From assembly GCF_004798935.1 (NCBI RefSeq), contig NZ_RAHT01000001.1:124001-188000 (forward strand): a stretch of DNA of 64,000 nucleotides, read 5' to 3'. Position numbers and translations under genes: made by a program. This document shows, piece by piece, positions 7,530-17,258 of the stretch. Numbering within the stretch: the stretch's first letter is position 1; every line of letters begins with the position of its first letter. Source of the stretch: Ningiella ruwaisensis (lineage in GTDB: Bacteria; Pseudomonadota; Gammaproteobacteria; Enterobacterales; Alteromonadaceae). The notes below the pieces were generated by a model that ran no database searches, was not told where the DNA came from, and saw only the letters and a list, made by a program, of their open reading frames with translations.

Positions 7530-10500
7530 ATGTCCTTATTTGATCCACGCCTGGCTGTAATCAATGCGAATAAACAAAACACAGATAGCAAACTCGTTGA
7601 TCATATAAAGTGGTGTAATCTAAGCGGCGCAAGCAAGAGCCTTGCTCTGGTCAATGCCGCGGCCAAACATGATGGCCCTCTCGTTGTTGTTACACACGAC
7701 ACCGCGCATGCCATGCAACTGGAAAAAGAAATCCATTTTTTTGCAAAATCAAAGCACAAGGCACATGCCAATTTGGATGTGCATTTATTTCCGGATTGGG
7801 AAACACTGCCTTACGATGCCTTTTCACCACATCAGGACATAGTGTCCAAACGTTTAGAAACGCTCTATTTACTAAGCAAAAAGTCACCTGGCATATTTCT
7901 CATCCCTATTAACACCTTTTTGCAGCGCCAGGCACCCGTGGAATATGTTGGCCAGCATTTGTTGTATTTGTCTAAAGGACAACAGCTTGATGCGACTGAA
8001 TTTAAACGTACGCTGGAAAAAGCCGGTTATTTGCACGTTTCACAAGTCATGTCTCACAGCGAATTTTCAGTGCGTGGCAGCATAATTGACTTATTTCCAA
8101 TGGGAAGCGATCAGCCCTTTCGCATCGATTTATTTGACGATGAAATTGATACCATTCGCTATTTCGATACGACATCTCAACGAAGCGGTGAAACAATTGA
8201 CGATATACGCCTCTTACCTGCCCGCGAATTCCCTACTGACAAAGACGCCATTTCTCTTTTCAGAACGCAATATTTAGATACTTTTGCAAACGCTAACAAT
8301 GCCGATCAGGAGTCGGTGTTTTATCAGGTGAGCCGCGGCACCATGCCAGGTGGTGTCGAGTACTACCTACCCTTGTTTTTTAAAAGTACCGCTACCATTT
8401 TCGATTACCTGCATGAAAACAGCGTATTTGTTTTTGATGAGCATTTAAAAGACGCCTCGGATAAATTCTGGCGTGATTTGCATAATCGCCACGAACAATA
8501 TCAGTTTAATCTGGCACGACCGCTTCTTGCGCCTGAGCGTTTATACCAAAGCACACAAGACATGCTTGCTACGCTGAAATTATGGCCGAGCATGCAAATC
8601 ACCAGTAAAACCGGCAGCCCAAGCAAAGGCTTTGAAAACTTTAAATGTGAGCCGCTAAGCAATATTGGCATTGATATGACGGCAACCAACCCCTATCAGG
8701 CCATTCAGGCAGAGGTCAAAAAAGCGAAGCAAGCCAAAATGCCGGTTGTCTTTGTGGCAGAATCGACCGGTCATAAAGAAGCGCTTTTGGATATATTGGC
8801 AAAAGCGAAAATTCGGCCAGAATTTCAGGCCCATTTTATTGGCGCTGATGATCAAAAGCACAACATGCCTGAAGTCGCTCTTACCATAGGCGGTGTTGAA
8901 GATAGTTTTATTTGTCTGGATAAATCGTCGCCCTTGCTACTTGTTACAGAGAAGCAGTTGCTTGGGCATAAAGTTTCTCGGCGCAAGCAAAGCAAGCGCT
9001 CAAATTCGGTCGATGAAAGCGCGATTATTCGCAATCTTGCTGAGCTTTCAGAGGGCTCCCCGGTGGTTCACCTAGAGCATGGTGTTGGCCGTTTTATCGG
9101 AATGCAAACGCTAGATGCAGGTGGTGTCAGTACTGAATATCTCACCATCGAATATGCCAAACAGGCAAAGCTTTATGTACCCGTATCATCACTGCATTTA
9201 ATATCACGCTACAGTGGAGGCGAAGCGGAAAACGCACCTTTGCACCACTTAGGCAACGACACCTGGTCAAAGGCAAAGAAAAAAGCCGCAGAAAAAGTTC
9301 GTGACGTTGCTGCGCAATTACTTGATATTTATGCAAAACGTGCAGCTCAACCAGGCTTTGCCTATCCGATTGACTGGCAAGAGTACCAAAGTTTTGCAGA
9401 CAGCTTTCCATACAAAGAAACGGAAGACCAAGAGCGTGCCATCAATGCAGTGTTACAGGATATGGGCTCGCCAAATGCGATGGACAGGCTGGTGTGTGGC
9501 GATGTTGGATTTGGTAAAACCGAAGTGGCGATGCGCGCCGCATACATTGCTGCTGCGCATGGTAAGCAAGTGGCAATATTGGTTCCCACCACCCTGCTCG
9601 CTCAGCAGCATTATGAGAATTTTAAAAACCGCTTCTCGCAGTTTCCTTTTACCATTGAGGTTATGTCTCGTTTTGTAAGCGCCAAAGACCAGCGCTTAAC
9701 CGCAGAGCGCATTACAAATGGTCAGGCGGATATTGTGGTTGGCACACACAAGTTACTGCAAAAAGATATACAGTTCAAAGACTTGGGGCTAGTCATTATT
9801 GATGAAGAACATCGCTTTGGCGTAAGGCAAAAAGAAAAGTTTAAAGCCCTTAGAGCCGATGTTGATATTCTCACGCTCACTGCCACGCCAATCCCAAGGA
9901 CGCTGAATATGGCGCTCAGCGGCATGCGGGACTTATCGATAATCGCAACCGCCCCGGCCAAGCGTTTGGCGGTCAAAACCTTTGTTCAGCGTCGGCACAA
10001 TGATGTTATTCGAGAAGCCATCATGCGCGAGATACTGCGCGGTGGTCAGGTTTATTTTTTACATAATGAAGTTAAAACCATAGAAAAAACAGCAAGGGAA
10101 ATTGAAGAAATTGTGCCCGAAGCTCGCATTGCTATTGGACATGGACAAATGCGTGAGCGAGAGCTAGAAAATGTGATGAACGATTTTTATCACCAGCGAT
10201 ACAATGTACTCGTTTGCTCCACCATTATTGAAACCGGCATAGACGTAGCCACAGCAAATACCATTATTATGGACCGAGCGGACCATTTAGGGTTAGCCCA
10301 GTTACATCAATTACGAGGCCGAGTTGGTCGCTCTCATCATCAAGCCTACGCCTACTTGCTTACGCCTCATCCCAAAAGAATGACAAAAGACTCGCAAAAG
10401 CGCCTTGACGCCATTGCCTCGCTTGAAGATTTAGGTGCCGGATTTGCGCTTGCTACACACGATTTGGAAATTAGAGGTGCTGGTGAATTACTCGGTGATG

Positions 10501-11063
10501 ATCAATCCGGTCAGATAAATGCGGTTGGCTTTAGTCTTTACATGGACATGCTAGAGCAAGCGGTTGAAGCTTTGAAAGAGGGCAAAGAGCCCAGTTTGAG
10601 CGACACCTTGGGTAAGCAAACCGAAATTGAATTGCGACTACCTGCACTTATCCCTGAAGATTACATTGGCGATGTGAATGTGCGTTTATCGCTATATAAA
10701 AAGCTGGCCAGCTGCAAAACGCAAGACGATATTGATGAATATCAAATCGAGCTTATTGACCGCTTCGGGCTGTTACCTGAGGCAACCAAAAATTTGGTGA
10801 CTTTGGCGAGCTTGAAGCTGATTGCCAATCAGATTGGTATCAATAAGATTGAATTTACGGAACTTGGCGGTTTACTTGAGTTCGAAGCAAATACAAAAGT
10901 TGACCCTGGCTTTTTGATACAGCTGATCCAAACCAAACCCAATGAATATAAATTTGATGGTCCTCAGCGCTTGAAAGTATTGAAGAAAACTTCTGCTAAC
11001 AAGGAGCGAATAGAATTGGTACACTCATTGTTAGAACGATTGCTAAAGGAATGCCATGGCTAA
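7530..11063 (+). CDS. mfd: Transcription-repair coupling factor Mfd
   Basis: An 1177-residue full-length Mfd. It removes RNA polymerase stalled at DNA lesions and recruits UvrA. The domains appear in the usual order: UvrB-homology region (about 1-350), RNA polymerase interaction domain around residue 515 with VVHLEHGVGRFIGM, and the RecG-like helicase core. Walker A is GDVGFGKTEVA (Lys663) and motif II is IDEEHRFG. The helicase core ends in motif VI, QLRGRVGRS, before the C-terminal TRCF domain (about 1000-1150). The ATG at 7530 follows AGAGAA. Its stop overlaps the start of csiV by 8 bp, suggesting translational coupling. Confidence 0.97.
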   Translation: MSLFDPRLAVINANKQNTDSKLVDHIKWCNLSGASKSLALVNAAAKHDGPLVVVTHDTAHAMQLEKEIHFFAKSKHKAHANLDVHLFPDWETLPYDAFSPHQDIVSKRLETLYLLSKKSPGIFLIPINTFLQRQAPVEYVGQHLLYLSKGQQLDATEFKRTLEKAGYLHVSQVMSHSEFSVRGSIIDLFPMGSDQPFRIDLFDDEIDTIRYFDTTSQRSGETIDDIRLLPAREFPTDKDAISLFRTQYLDTFANANNADQESVFYQVSRGTMPGGVEYYLPLFFKSTATIFDYLHENSVFVFDEHLKDASDKFWRDLHNRHEQYQFNLARPLLAPERLYQSTQDMLATLKLWPSMQITSKTGSPSKGFENFKCEPLSNIGIDMTATNPYQAIQAEVKKAKQAKMPVVFVAESTGHKEALLDILAKAKIRPEFQAHFIGADDQKHNMPEVALTIGGVEDSFICLDKSSPLLLVTEKQLLGHKVSRRKQSKRSNSVDESAIIRNLAELSEGSPVVHLEHGVGRFIGMQTLDAGGVSTEYLTIEYAKQAKLYVPVSSLHLISRYSGGEAENAPLHHLGNDTWSKAKKKAAEKVRDVAAQLLDIYAKRAAQPGFAYPIDWQEYQSFADSFPYKETEDQERAINAVLQDMGSPNAMDRLVCGDVGFGKTEVAMRAAYIAAAHGKQVAILVPTTLLAQQHYENFKNRFSQFPFTIEVMSRFVSAKDQRLTAERITNGQADIVVGTHKLLQKDIQFKDLGLVIIDEEHRFGVRQKEKFKALRADVDILTLTATPIPRTLNMALSGMRDLSIIATAPAKRLAVKTFVQRRHNDVIREAIMREILRGGQVYFLHNEVKTIEKTAREIEEIVPEARIAIGHGQMRERELENVMNDFYHQRYNVLVCSTIIETGIDVATANTIIMDRADHLGLAQLHQLRGRVGRSHHQAYAYLLTPHPKRMTKDSQKRLDAIASLEDLGAGFALATHDLEIRGAGELLGDDQSGQINAVGFSLYMDMLEQAVEALKEGKEPSLSDTLGKQTEIELRLPALIPEDYIGDVNVRLSLYKKLASCKTQDDIDEYQIELIDRFGLLPEATKNLVTLASLKLIANQIGINKIEFTELGGLLEFEANTKVDPGFLIQLIQTKPNEYKFDGPQRLKVLKKTSANKERIELVHSLLERLLKECHG

Positions 11064-12498
11064 GTGTAGCCCTACAATTAAACGCCCCATAGGACACATT
11101 GCCAAGCGCGCTGTTTTGCTCGCCAGTTTGCTTCTCACAGCATTGAGCCTTGGTTTAACAAGTTCCTCTTTGGTGTTTGCCCAGTCTGGCAAGCACGCTG
11201 TTCCGGTTGACAGTGAATGGTGGTTTGACATTGAATTAATCGCGTTTAAACGCGAAATTTTGCCTAATCAGCCCGAGGATTTTTCAGAAGCTGACTTTAA
11301 TTTTACACCAGCCCTTCCCTTTGACCTATTCAGTATTCCGTTGCTTAAGGCTTATAATCCCTATTTTCGCCTTCAGGCCAGCTTAGCCTCATGTGACATC
11401 AGTGACAGCAACGAAAGCGACAATGCAAACAAAATCCATGACGGGTACTTTAATCCAATACCCGCCATAAAATTTATGCCTCAGTTTACCCTTAAGGTAG
11501 ATAGCATGTCTGCGCTGCTTGATAAAGAAATTACGCCACGCCCCTTGCGCAGAATAAATCAGTTTCTTGAAGATGCGGCAGAGTTCGGTGAGTTTATTTT
11601 ACCAATAGAAAATGCCGTACTCTATGCTGATAATAGAACGGCAGATTTGTTTGAGGTCAGCACCAATGCCGCAAGTATGAGTGCAGATGTGCATTGGTTT
11701 TTATCTGCATATAATACATCTTTTGATATCCAAACAATTTACATACCAGAAAAGCTACACCTTAAGTGTTTGGACCCGCAATTAACGCCTCTGGTATACG
11801 AGCCATTTGAGCGCGTGCCCGAAAGTTTTTTTGCGAGCAAAGCTTATCAATTTGGCAACCACGCTATATTACAAAGCGAAGCAAAATACCTAAGCGATTA
11901 TGCCAAACGCTTATTCTCCCAACGAGACATTCAGCCACTAATTTACACCGCCTGGAGACAGCCGGTTGTTTTTGGTGAGGATAAGGCAAGTTACTACAAA
12001 ATCCTTGCAGGTGAGCGTTTAAAATCAACTCCCGCTCAGCAAAGGCCAGAATTGGCAGGTAGGGTCAGCTCAAAAAGCATCCTTAAGGCCGCTAACGCTG
12101 ATGCCGAAGACGAAAACGCGCCATCAATTTCTGAAATATTAAACTCGCTACAAGCGTCGCTTCGCACACCTAAACCAATCGAGTGGGATGAACAAAACGA
12201 AAGTGAAAAAGCAAGTAACGAAAACGAAGAGAACTTTGAACATTTTGAGCTTGAAGGCCTGTTTAAAGTGTATTTGGAATATGTAAGCCGCGTTCCGTAC
12301 TTACATATTGATAGCGAGTTTAAACACTATCGCGTCAACATCGAAGCAGATGGTGAAATGTCACTTCAACAATATCCTTTTAAGCAACGGCGCCGCATTA
12401 TCAGTAAACAAATACATTACTTCGATCACCCTGCTTTTGGTGTGCTAGTTCGCTTGGAACGCTATGAAAAACCCGACGTGATTGATATTGAGAATTAG
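11056..12498 (+). CDS. csiV: CsiV-family periplasmic protein
   Basis: A 480-residue exported protein with a Sec signal peptide (hydrophobic stretch about 14-38, cleavage near VFAQS). The segment right after it, SEWWFDIELIAFKR, is the signature of the CsiV family (PF10972). CsiV of Vibrio cholerae interacts with LpoA and supports peptidoglycan synthesis by PBP1a. A second conserved region near the C-terminus contains KQRRRIISKQIHYFDHPAFG. The acidic, low-complexity stretch around residues 350-400 is likely a linker. AAAGGA lies 5 bp before the ATG, inside the mfd coding end, so the two are probably translationally coupled. Confidence 0.85.
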   Translation: MAKCSPTIKRPIGHIAKRAVLLASLLLTALSLGLTSSSLVFAQSGKHAVPVDSEWWFDIELIAFKREILPNQPEDFSEADFNFTPALPFDLFSIPLLKAYNPYFRLQASLASCDISDSNESDNANKIHDGYFNPIPAIKFMPQFTLKVDSMSALLDKEITPRPLRRINQFLEDAAEFGEFILPIENAVLYADNRTADLFEVSTNAASMSADVHWFLSAYNTSFDIQTIYIPEKLHLKCLDPQLTPLVYEPFERVPESFFASKAYQFGNHAILQSEAKYLSDYAKRLFSQRDIQPLIYTAWRQPVVFGEDKASYYKILAGERLKSTPAQQRPELAGRVSSKSILKAANADAEDENAPSISEILNSLQASLRTPKPIEWDEQNESEKASNENEENFEHFELEGLFKVYLEYVSRVPYLHIDSEFKHYRVNIEADGEMSLQQYPFKQRRRIISKQIHYFDHPAFGVLVRLERYEKPDVIDIEN

Positions 12499-12584
12499 CG
12501 GTGCCTGCGAAATGTCAGTGTGTAACTAACTGGCAATGTGGCAACTCGCACTAAAGCGCAAAATAACAATAACAGGTTCAGAGT

Positions 12585-13151
12585 ATGAAAATATACACAA
12601 AACAGGGAGATACTGGAAAAACCCAGGTCTACACGAAAGACATATTACGTGTTGATAAAGATGATGCGCTTTTAGAATGCTACGGTACGCTTGATGAGTT
12701 AAACGCAAATTTAGGTTTGAACCTTGCGCTTTTACGGCAACTGAAAAGCGAAGATGCGAGTCAAGTTGCACAAACTGCAGGCGATTTACCTGCATATGCA
12801 AGTGAACTTGAGAGTATTCAAAAGCACCTATTTTCCATCGGTTTTGCCTTGTCGGATTCGGCGCAATTGCAAGACGAATTGGTGGAGCAACTTGAGCTTT
12901 CAATCGATAGCATGCAAGACATTTTAGCGCCTCAAACCAAATTTATTCTACCCGGTGGCCATCCTCTTGCAGCTCAACTCCATGTTGCCCGCACAATTGC
13001 GCGGCGAGCAGAGCGCCGGTTAGTAACGCTATCTAAGGTGCACGACGTGCATCCTATTGCAATACGCTTTATAAATCGTCTATCAGATTATTTATTTGTG
13101 CTTGCCCGACTGGCAAATTTAAAACTGAATGTCGAAGATATTGAGATATAA
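12585..13151 (+). CDS. Cob(I)alamin adenosyltransferase, PduO type
   Basis: A 188-residue ATP:cob(I)alamin adenosyltransferase that makes adenosylcobalamin. The N-terminal MKIYTKQGDTGKTQVYT is the ATP-binding signature of PduO-type enzymes, and the C-terminal helix holds the conserved RTIARRAERRLV and NRLSDYLFVLAR motifs. A short extra acidic segment (about residues 53-67) is inserted between the first two helices compared with typical members. No other cobalamin gene is nearby, so it probably serves salvage of imported corrinoid. It lies 11 bp before the penicillin acylase gene and may share its transcript. Confidence 0.93.
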   Translation: MKIYTKQGDTGKTQVYTKDILRVDKDDALLECYGTLDELNANLGLNLALLRQLKSEDASQVAQTAGDLPAYASELESIQKHLFSIGFALSDSAQLQDELVEQLELSIDSMQDILAPQTKFILPGGHPLAAQLHVARTIARRAERRLVTLSKVHDVHPIAIRFINRLSDYLFVLARLANLKLNVEDIEI

Positions 13152-13162
13152 GGACAGTTTTC

Positions 13163-15562
13163 ATGCGCGTAATTAAGTATATTGCTTTAGGCTTGCTGGG
13201 CTTGTTTGTGATAGCAACTGCTGGCCTCTATGCCTATTTTGCCAGCAGCCTGCCACGTTTAGACGGTGAACTTAAAGTACGTGGCCTGCAAGCACAAGGG
13301 AGTATTGAGCGCGATAAATATGGACAAGCCATTATCAACGCTCAGTCGCAGCATGATGCGGCGTTTCTGCTAGGTTACGCGCACGCGCAGGACAGACTCT
13401 TTCAAATGGATTTGCTACGCCGAAGTGCAGCCGGAGAGCTTTCAGAAGTTGTGGGTGAAGTCGCGCTTGAAAGGGATAAATATAACCGCTTCTTTCAATT
13501 CAGAGCGAAAGCACAAAATGTGGTTTTAGGCTTGCCCAGTGAGCATCAACGTTTACTTGAGAGCTATGCAAATGGCGTAAATGCCTTTTTGACAGAGAAT
13601 GGCGCGAAGACCTTTGAGTTTTTGCTTGCCGGCTCTGAGATGAAGCCGTGGCTGCCCGAAGATACCGTTCTTGCGACTTATTCAATGTACATCGACTTAC
13701 AAAGCGGACAAGTCGAGCGTGATTTTGAAAATACAGCGATTCAGACGCACTTTGGCCAGGCAATGATTGATTTCATGTATCAACCCAGTTCGTGGCAGGC
13801 AGCCATCGACCTGAGCGTGGAAAGCGCACCTAAAGCAGACATTCCAGCGATAAACAAAGATTTAAAGCGTGATAATCCCGCGCAGTCTATAGAATCCGGT
13901 TCAGATTCAAGTGTCAATGAGGATAGTATCAATCATTTTGTGGCGCCTTCTGAAATCGATGGCCAAGATATAGGCAGCAACAACTGGGCAGTATCCGGAG
14001 AACTCACCGACACGCAAAGCGCTATGTTAAGCTCCGACATGCATTTGGGTTTGAATGTCCCCATCATATGGTATCGCGCCCAGTTAAACTATTTACATGA
14101 GGGTCAAAGCGTTAAAATGACGGGCGTTTCACTTCCGGGTACGCCTCTTATTATTGCAGGCAGTAACGGACATATAGCGTGGGGTTTCACCAATTCAAAT
14201 GTGGACAACGTGGATTGGATCGAACTTGAAGAAGATACTGAAACTACACTTATCAATGAAGAAATCAAAATCAAAGATTCGCCCTCCTATACACTTGAAT
14301 TTGAAATGAGTAAGTTCGGACCAGTCCGAAAACTTGCTAAGGAAAGTGGAAAGGCATCAGATGCAACATCTAAATCGAAGCGTTTTGCCCTTTCGTGGGT
14401 GGCTTTGGAAGATTACGCGGTTAATATGGACATTGCAGACATGCCAAAACAGCGCTCGGTAGACCAAGCCTTAGCGCTTGCCAAAACCGTGGCAATTCCT
14501 GTTCAAAACATGGTCGTGGCTGATGATAATGGCGATATCGCATGGCAGTTAACTGGCGCAATTACTTCTCGCAGCACCCCTAGCCTTACAGCCATTTCAG
14601 AAGAGCAATACGATCCAAACTGGAAGCGCCAGGACATCTCGCCCGCCTTTGTAAAAAATCCTGAAAATAATCGCATTTGGAGTGCAAACGCAAGAGTCAT
14701 TAGCACATTGGATTTACCGCGCTACGGAGACGGCGGATATGCACTTGGCGCACGGCAAAGGCAAATAGCTGATCTGCTTTTTGAAAAAGACCGCTTTACC
14801 GAGCAAGACTTTAATCAAATTCAGCTTAATAACGAAGCCATGTTTTTACAGCCCTGGCATAATTTACTGCTTAATACTTTGAAAAATAACCCTCAACGCT
14901 TTGCTCTTGATATCGAGCAGCTTAAAAACTGGGGAAGTTGCGCTTGTCCTGACTCTGTTGGCTATACCTTGGTGCGCCGATTCAGAAGTGAAGTTATCAA
15001 GACGCTTATGCAGCCTATTGAAGAAGGGTTAACGCATTACGATGTAAATTTACGCCATAGCATGCGCTTAATCGAAACGGCCATTTGGCAGATACTTGAT
15101 GAAAAGCCACAGACGTGGTTACCGAGCGATGCACTTGATTATACCGATATGCTTATCAAGGCATATACTGCAAGCAAAGATAGATTGATAACTGCCTTTG
15201 ATGCCAATCCCGACACCTTGGAGGGGCTGGAATGGGGAAAAGTCAATGCACTTAAGATCACGCATCCCTTTGCAGGCTCTCTTGGGCCCTTTGGAAGCAT
15301 GTTAAACATGGTGGAAGTGGAAGGCTTTGGCGATAGCTTTATGCCTGCCGTTCAAACTCAGCGCTTTGGCGCGTCGCAACGTTTAATAGTGCGCCCAGGC
15401 GAGCTCGATAAGGCCATTCTCACTGTACCCGGCGGACAGTCTATGCATCCGCTTTCAGCTTTCTTTGATATGGGCTTTGATGAATACGCAGCAGGCGGTG
15501 AAACGCCGCTATTGCCCGGAGAAGTGCTGCATCAATTGCGTTTTATACCGTTAATGGAATAG
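13163..15562 (+). CDS. Penicillin acylase-family N-terminal nucleophile hydrolase
   Basis: A 799-residue precursor of an Ntn hydrolase that cleaves amides such as acyl-homoserine lactones or beta-lactam side chains; the true substrate is unknown. A hydrophobic N-terminus (about 5-30) indicates export. The alpha chain contains the family motif AFLLGYAHAQDRLFQMDLLR, and the linker (about 225-265) precedes the self-processing site IGSNNWAVSG, making Ser272 the nucleophile of the beta chain. The beta chain has the typical ISPAFVKNPENNRIWSANAR region. The order signal, alpha chain, spacer, beta chain and overall length are normal for the family. Confidence 0.9.
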   Translation: MRVIKYIALGLLGLFVIATAGLYAYFASSLPRLDGELKVRGLQAQGSIERDKYGQAIINAQSQHDAAFLLGYAHAQDRLFQMDLLRRSAAGELSEVVGEVALERDKYNRFFQFRAKAQNVVLGLPSEHQRLLESYANGVNAFLTENGAKTFEFLLAGSEMKPWLPEDTVLATYSMYIDLQSGQVERDFENTAIQTHFGQAMIDFMYQPSSWQAAIDLSVESAPKADIPAINKDLKRDNPAQSIESGSDSSVNEDSINHFVAPSEIDGQDIGSNNWAVSGELTDTQSAMLSSDMHLGLNVPIIWYRAQLNYLHEGQSVKMTGVSLPGTPLIIAGSNGHIAWGFTNSNVDNVDWIELEEDTETTLINEEIKIKDSPSYTLEFEMSKFGPVRKLAKESGKASDATSKSKRFALSWVALEDYAVNMDIADMPKQRSVDQALALAKTVAIPVQNMVVADDNGDIAWQLTGAITSRSTPSLTAISEEQYDPNWKRQDISPAFVKNPENNRIWSANARVISTLDLPRYGDGGYALGARQRQIADLLFEKDRFTEQDFNQIQLNNEAMFLQPWHNLLLNTLKNNPQRFALDIEQLKNWGSCACPDSVGYTLVRRFRSEVIKTLMQPIEEGLTHYDVNLRHSMRLIETAIWQILDEKPQTWLPSDALDYTDMLIKAYTASKDRLITAFDANPDTLEGLEWGKVNALKITHPFAGSLGPFGSMLNMVEVEGFGDSFMPAVQTQRFGASQRLIVRPGELDKAILTVPGGQSMHPLSAFFDMGFDEYAAGGETPLLPGEVLHQLRFIPLME

Positions 15563-15582
15563 ACACGTACTAATCTGTCTGG

Positions 15583-15708
15583 TCATGCCAAAACTAACTT
15601 TAATATATAAACGACATACGGCGATAAGGCCAAAATCAACAAGCTCAAAATAATGCCTAAAAGTTGCCACCAATTAAACGAATCGAATGTTTCAATTTCA
15701 GTACTCAT
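15583..15708 (-). CDS. Small single-pass membrane protein, 41 residues
   Basis: A short open frame read directly on the minus strand, below usual gene-finding limits. ATG at 15706-15708 is preceded by GAGAG about 8 bases upstream, and the TGA is at 15583-15585. The product has an acidic N-terminus (MSTEIETFDSFNWW) followed by a single hydrophobic helix of about 22 residues and a short tail with one lysine, as in small membrane proteins that ride with larger complexes. It is convergent with the penicillin acylase gene (20 bp gap) and divergent from uspA. The function is unknown; whether it is expressed is an inference from the start site and composition. Confidence 0.55.
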   Translation of the reverse strand: MSTEIETFDSFNWWQLLGIILSLLILALSPYVVYILKLVLA

Positions 15709-16156
15709 AACATTCACTCTCTTATTTCATAAATTGCGTTATTATTTATGTTTTTATTCATTTGAGTACAAAAACCATGCCATCGAGTTTTGATCTATAA
15801 CTAGTTAATATTAATGGCTATTTTAAAAAATTAATAACAGTATAAGTGATATTACAATTCGCTCTTGTCAATTTTGACAATATAATTGACAAAAAAGGCA
15901 ATCATTTTAATCGCCTTGATAACATTTTGTAGCCGTGACAGGTCAAAGGCTCTAATTCATTGATGATTAATTTTTCTAACTTATTTTTTAACAAAATTTG
16001 ACCTAGATCAGAATTAAATCAGGCGCATTGCTCCATCTTTCATATACTTAAACAGGATTCAGGTTAAATAGGTTTATCTAGATGTTCGATAAATTGTTAA
16101 CTCTGCGGATTACAGACCGGCAGAGAAAAGTAGCTGAAAGCAGAGGAAAGAAAACA
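15709..16156. other. AT-rich divergent intergenic region with dyads
   Basis: This 448-bp region lies between the 41-aa gene (minus) and uspA (plus). It holds a dyad TTGTCA-ATTT-TGACAA at 15865-15880, another TTGACAA at 15886-15892, and an FNR-like site near 15998. No RNA gene or repeat family was recognised. Confidence 0.45.
15998..16011 (+). promoter_or_regulatory. Possible FNR/CRP-type site upstream of uspA
   Basis: TTGAC-CTAG-ATCAG matches the FNR consensus TTGAT-N4-ATCAA at 8 of 10 positions. It lies about 150 bp before the chosen uspA start. No -10 box sits at the canonical class II spacing, so the assignment is weak. Confidence 0.35.
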
Positions 16157-16591
16157 ATGACTAATTACAAAAAAATTCTTGTTGCCATAGACATCCATGC
16201 GCAGTATGAACAAGTGATTAACAAAGCGCTCACCATTTGTAATTCTAAAGACGATTTAAATCTTGTTTATGTGCCATTACCTATCACATACATTAGCCCT
16301 TATTTATATGGGGTAGATTATAGCGATATTGATGATTCAGAACGTGTTAATAAATCGCATGAAGAGCTCAAAAGTATAGGCAGAAAATTTGGTATTGATG
16401 AAAGCCGAGTGCATTTTAAAGTGGGTGAAGCTGCGGATGAAATTCAGAATATTGCCAATGAAATTCATGCTGATTTAATTGTAATTGGCACACATGGTCG
16501 AAGCGGCCTCAAGTTGTTACTTGGCTCAACAGCAAACTCAGTATTGCATGGTGTTAAACAGGATGTGCTTGCTGTACGAATAAAAGAGTGA
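16157..16591 (+). CDS. Universal stress protein, UspA family
   Basis: A 144-residue single-domain Usp protein. The fold begins with KKILVAIDIHAQ and ends with the nucleotide-binding signature GTHGRSGLKLLLGSTANSVL (G-2X-G-9X-G-S/T), so it probably binds ATP. I chose the ATG at 16157 because it follows GAGGAAAG at good spacing and matches the family's N-terminus. An in-frame ATG at 16082 would add 25 residues that do not look like part of the fold. Usp proteins aid survival under starvation or oxygen limitation. The upstream FNR-like site and the neighbouring cytochrome gene hint at redox control. Confidence 0.88.
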   Translation: MTNYKKILVAIDIHAQYEQVINKALTICNSKDDLNLVYVPLPITYISPYLYGVDYSDIDDSERVNKSHEELKSIGRKFGIDESRVHFKVGEAADEIQNIANEIHADLIVIGTHGRSGLKLLLGSTANSVLHGVKQDVLAVRIKE

Positions 16592-16611
16592 CGCATAAAG
16601 CATTTTAAACA

Positions 16612-16643
16612 GAGCGTAATTGTACCCTATAGCATTTACGCTC
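16612..16643. terminator. Possible weak bidirectional terminator hairpin
   Basis: A perfect 8-bp stem GAGCGTAA / TTACGCTC encloses a 16-base loop between the convergent uspA and cytochrome genes. The following T tract is poor, so it may be only a transcript-end hairpin. Confidence 0.35.
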
Positions 16644-16712
16644 AATTTTCGATAAACAACACCATACGCTTAGCCGTTGCGACCTGGCATCACAAAATGC
16701 GTATTATCTTGC

Positions 16713-17177
16713 CTAATGAATAAAATAAGAGTTATACGTGGTATAGGTGTATGGCTTCACTTTATACTGAGGCTGCAAATAAGCCACAAGGTCAATCAGT
16801 TCCTGTACCGACATCTCTTGATTGTAATTTCGCATCGTTGAGTTGCCTGAGTCATCTTGATTGATTGGTTTAAATCCTCTGGATATGCGATGACTTGGGT
16901 TAATAATACTAGTAACAAGTTCAGCATAGGTAGTAACGCGCATTGAATTTCCCCCTAAAGGCACTCTGGCATCTAATTCACTCGGCATGTTCTTGATTAC
17001 CGCTTCATATCCTTCAGCGCTATGGCATGATAAGCATTGATACTTAATAAAAACCGATTTACCCCTGTCGGCATCTCCTTCAGGCAAACTGAAGCCCCGT
17101 GGTGAATCAACGCCGGAGTCGCACGCTGTTAGGAAAAGTAGCGCGCTTAAAAAGCTTAAATAAAAAAGTGATTTCAT
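16713..17177 (-). CDS. Monoheme c-type cytochrome lipoprotein
   Basis: A 154-residue exported protein. The signal peptide ends in a lipobox (LFLTAC, lipid-linked Cys19). A single heme-attachment motif CLSCH follows, and a likely axial methionine lies in YNQEMSVQELIDLVAYLQP, the classic C-terminal helix of class I cytochromes c. It should be an electron carrier anchored in the periplasm. No reductase or oxidase gene is next to it, so its partners are unknown. It is convergent with uspA. An FNR-like site lies 68 bp upstream of the ATG, which suggests induction at low oxygen. Confidence 0.85.
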   Translation of the reverse strand: MKSLFYLSFLSALLFLTACDSGVDSPRGFSLPEGDADRGKSVFIKYQCLSCHSAEGYEAVIKNMPSELDARVPLGGNSMRVTTYAELVTSIINPSHRISRGFKPINQDDSGNSTMRNYNQEMSVQELIDLVAYLQPQYKVKPYTYTTYNSYFIH

Positions 17178-17244
17178 TGATAAAGCCCCTTCTGTTATTT
17201 ACGTAAATAATACTGCCAATATCCTACAAATGGATGGGCAAAGT

Positions 17245-17258
17245 TTGACAGCGATCAA
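17245..17258 (-). promoter_or_regulatory. FNR-like binding site upstream of the cytochrome gene
   Basis: On the coding strand of the cytochrome gene the site reads TTGAT-CGCT-GTCAA, matching the FNR consensus at 9 of 10 positions. A GATATT hexamer about 31 bp downstream fits the -10 position expected for class II FNR activation. This suggests anaerobic or microaerobic induction. Confidence 0.5.
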
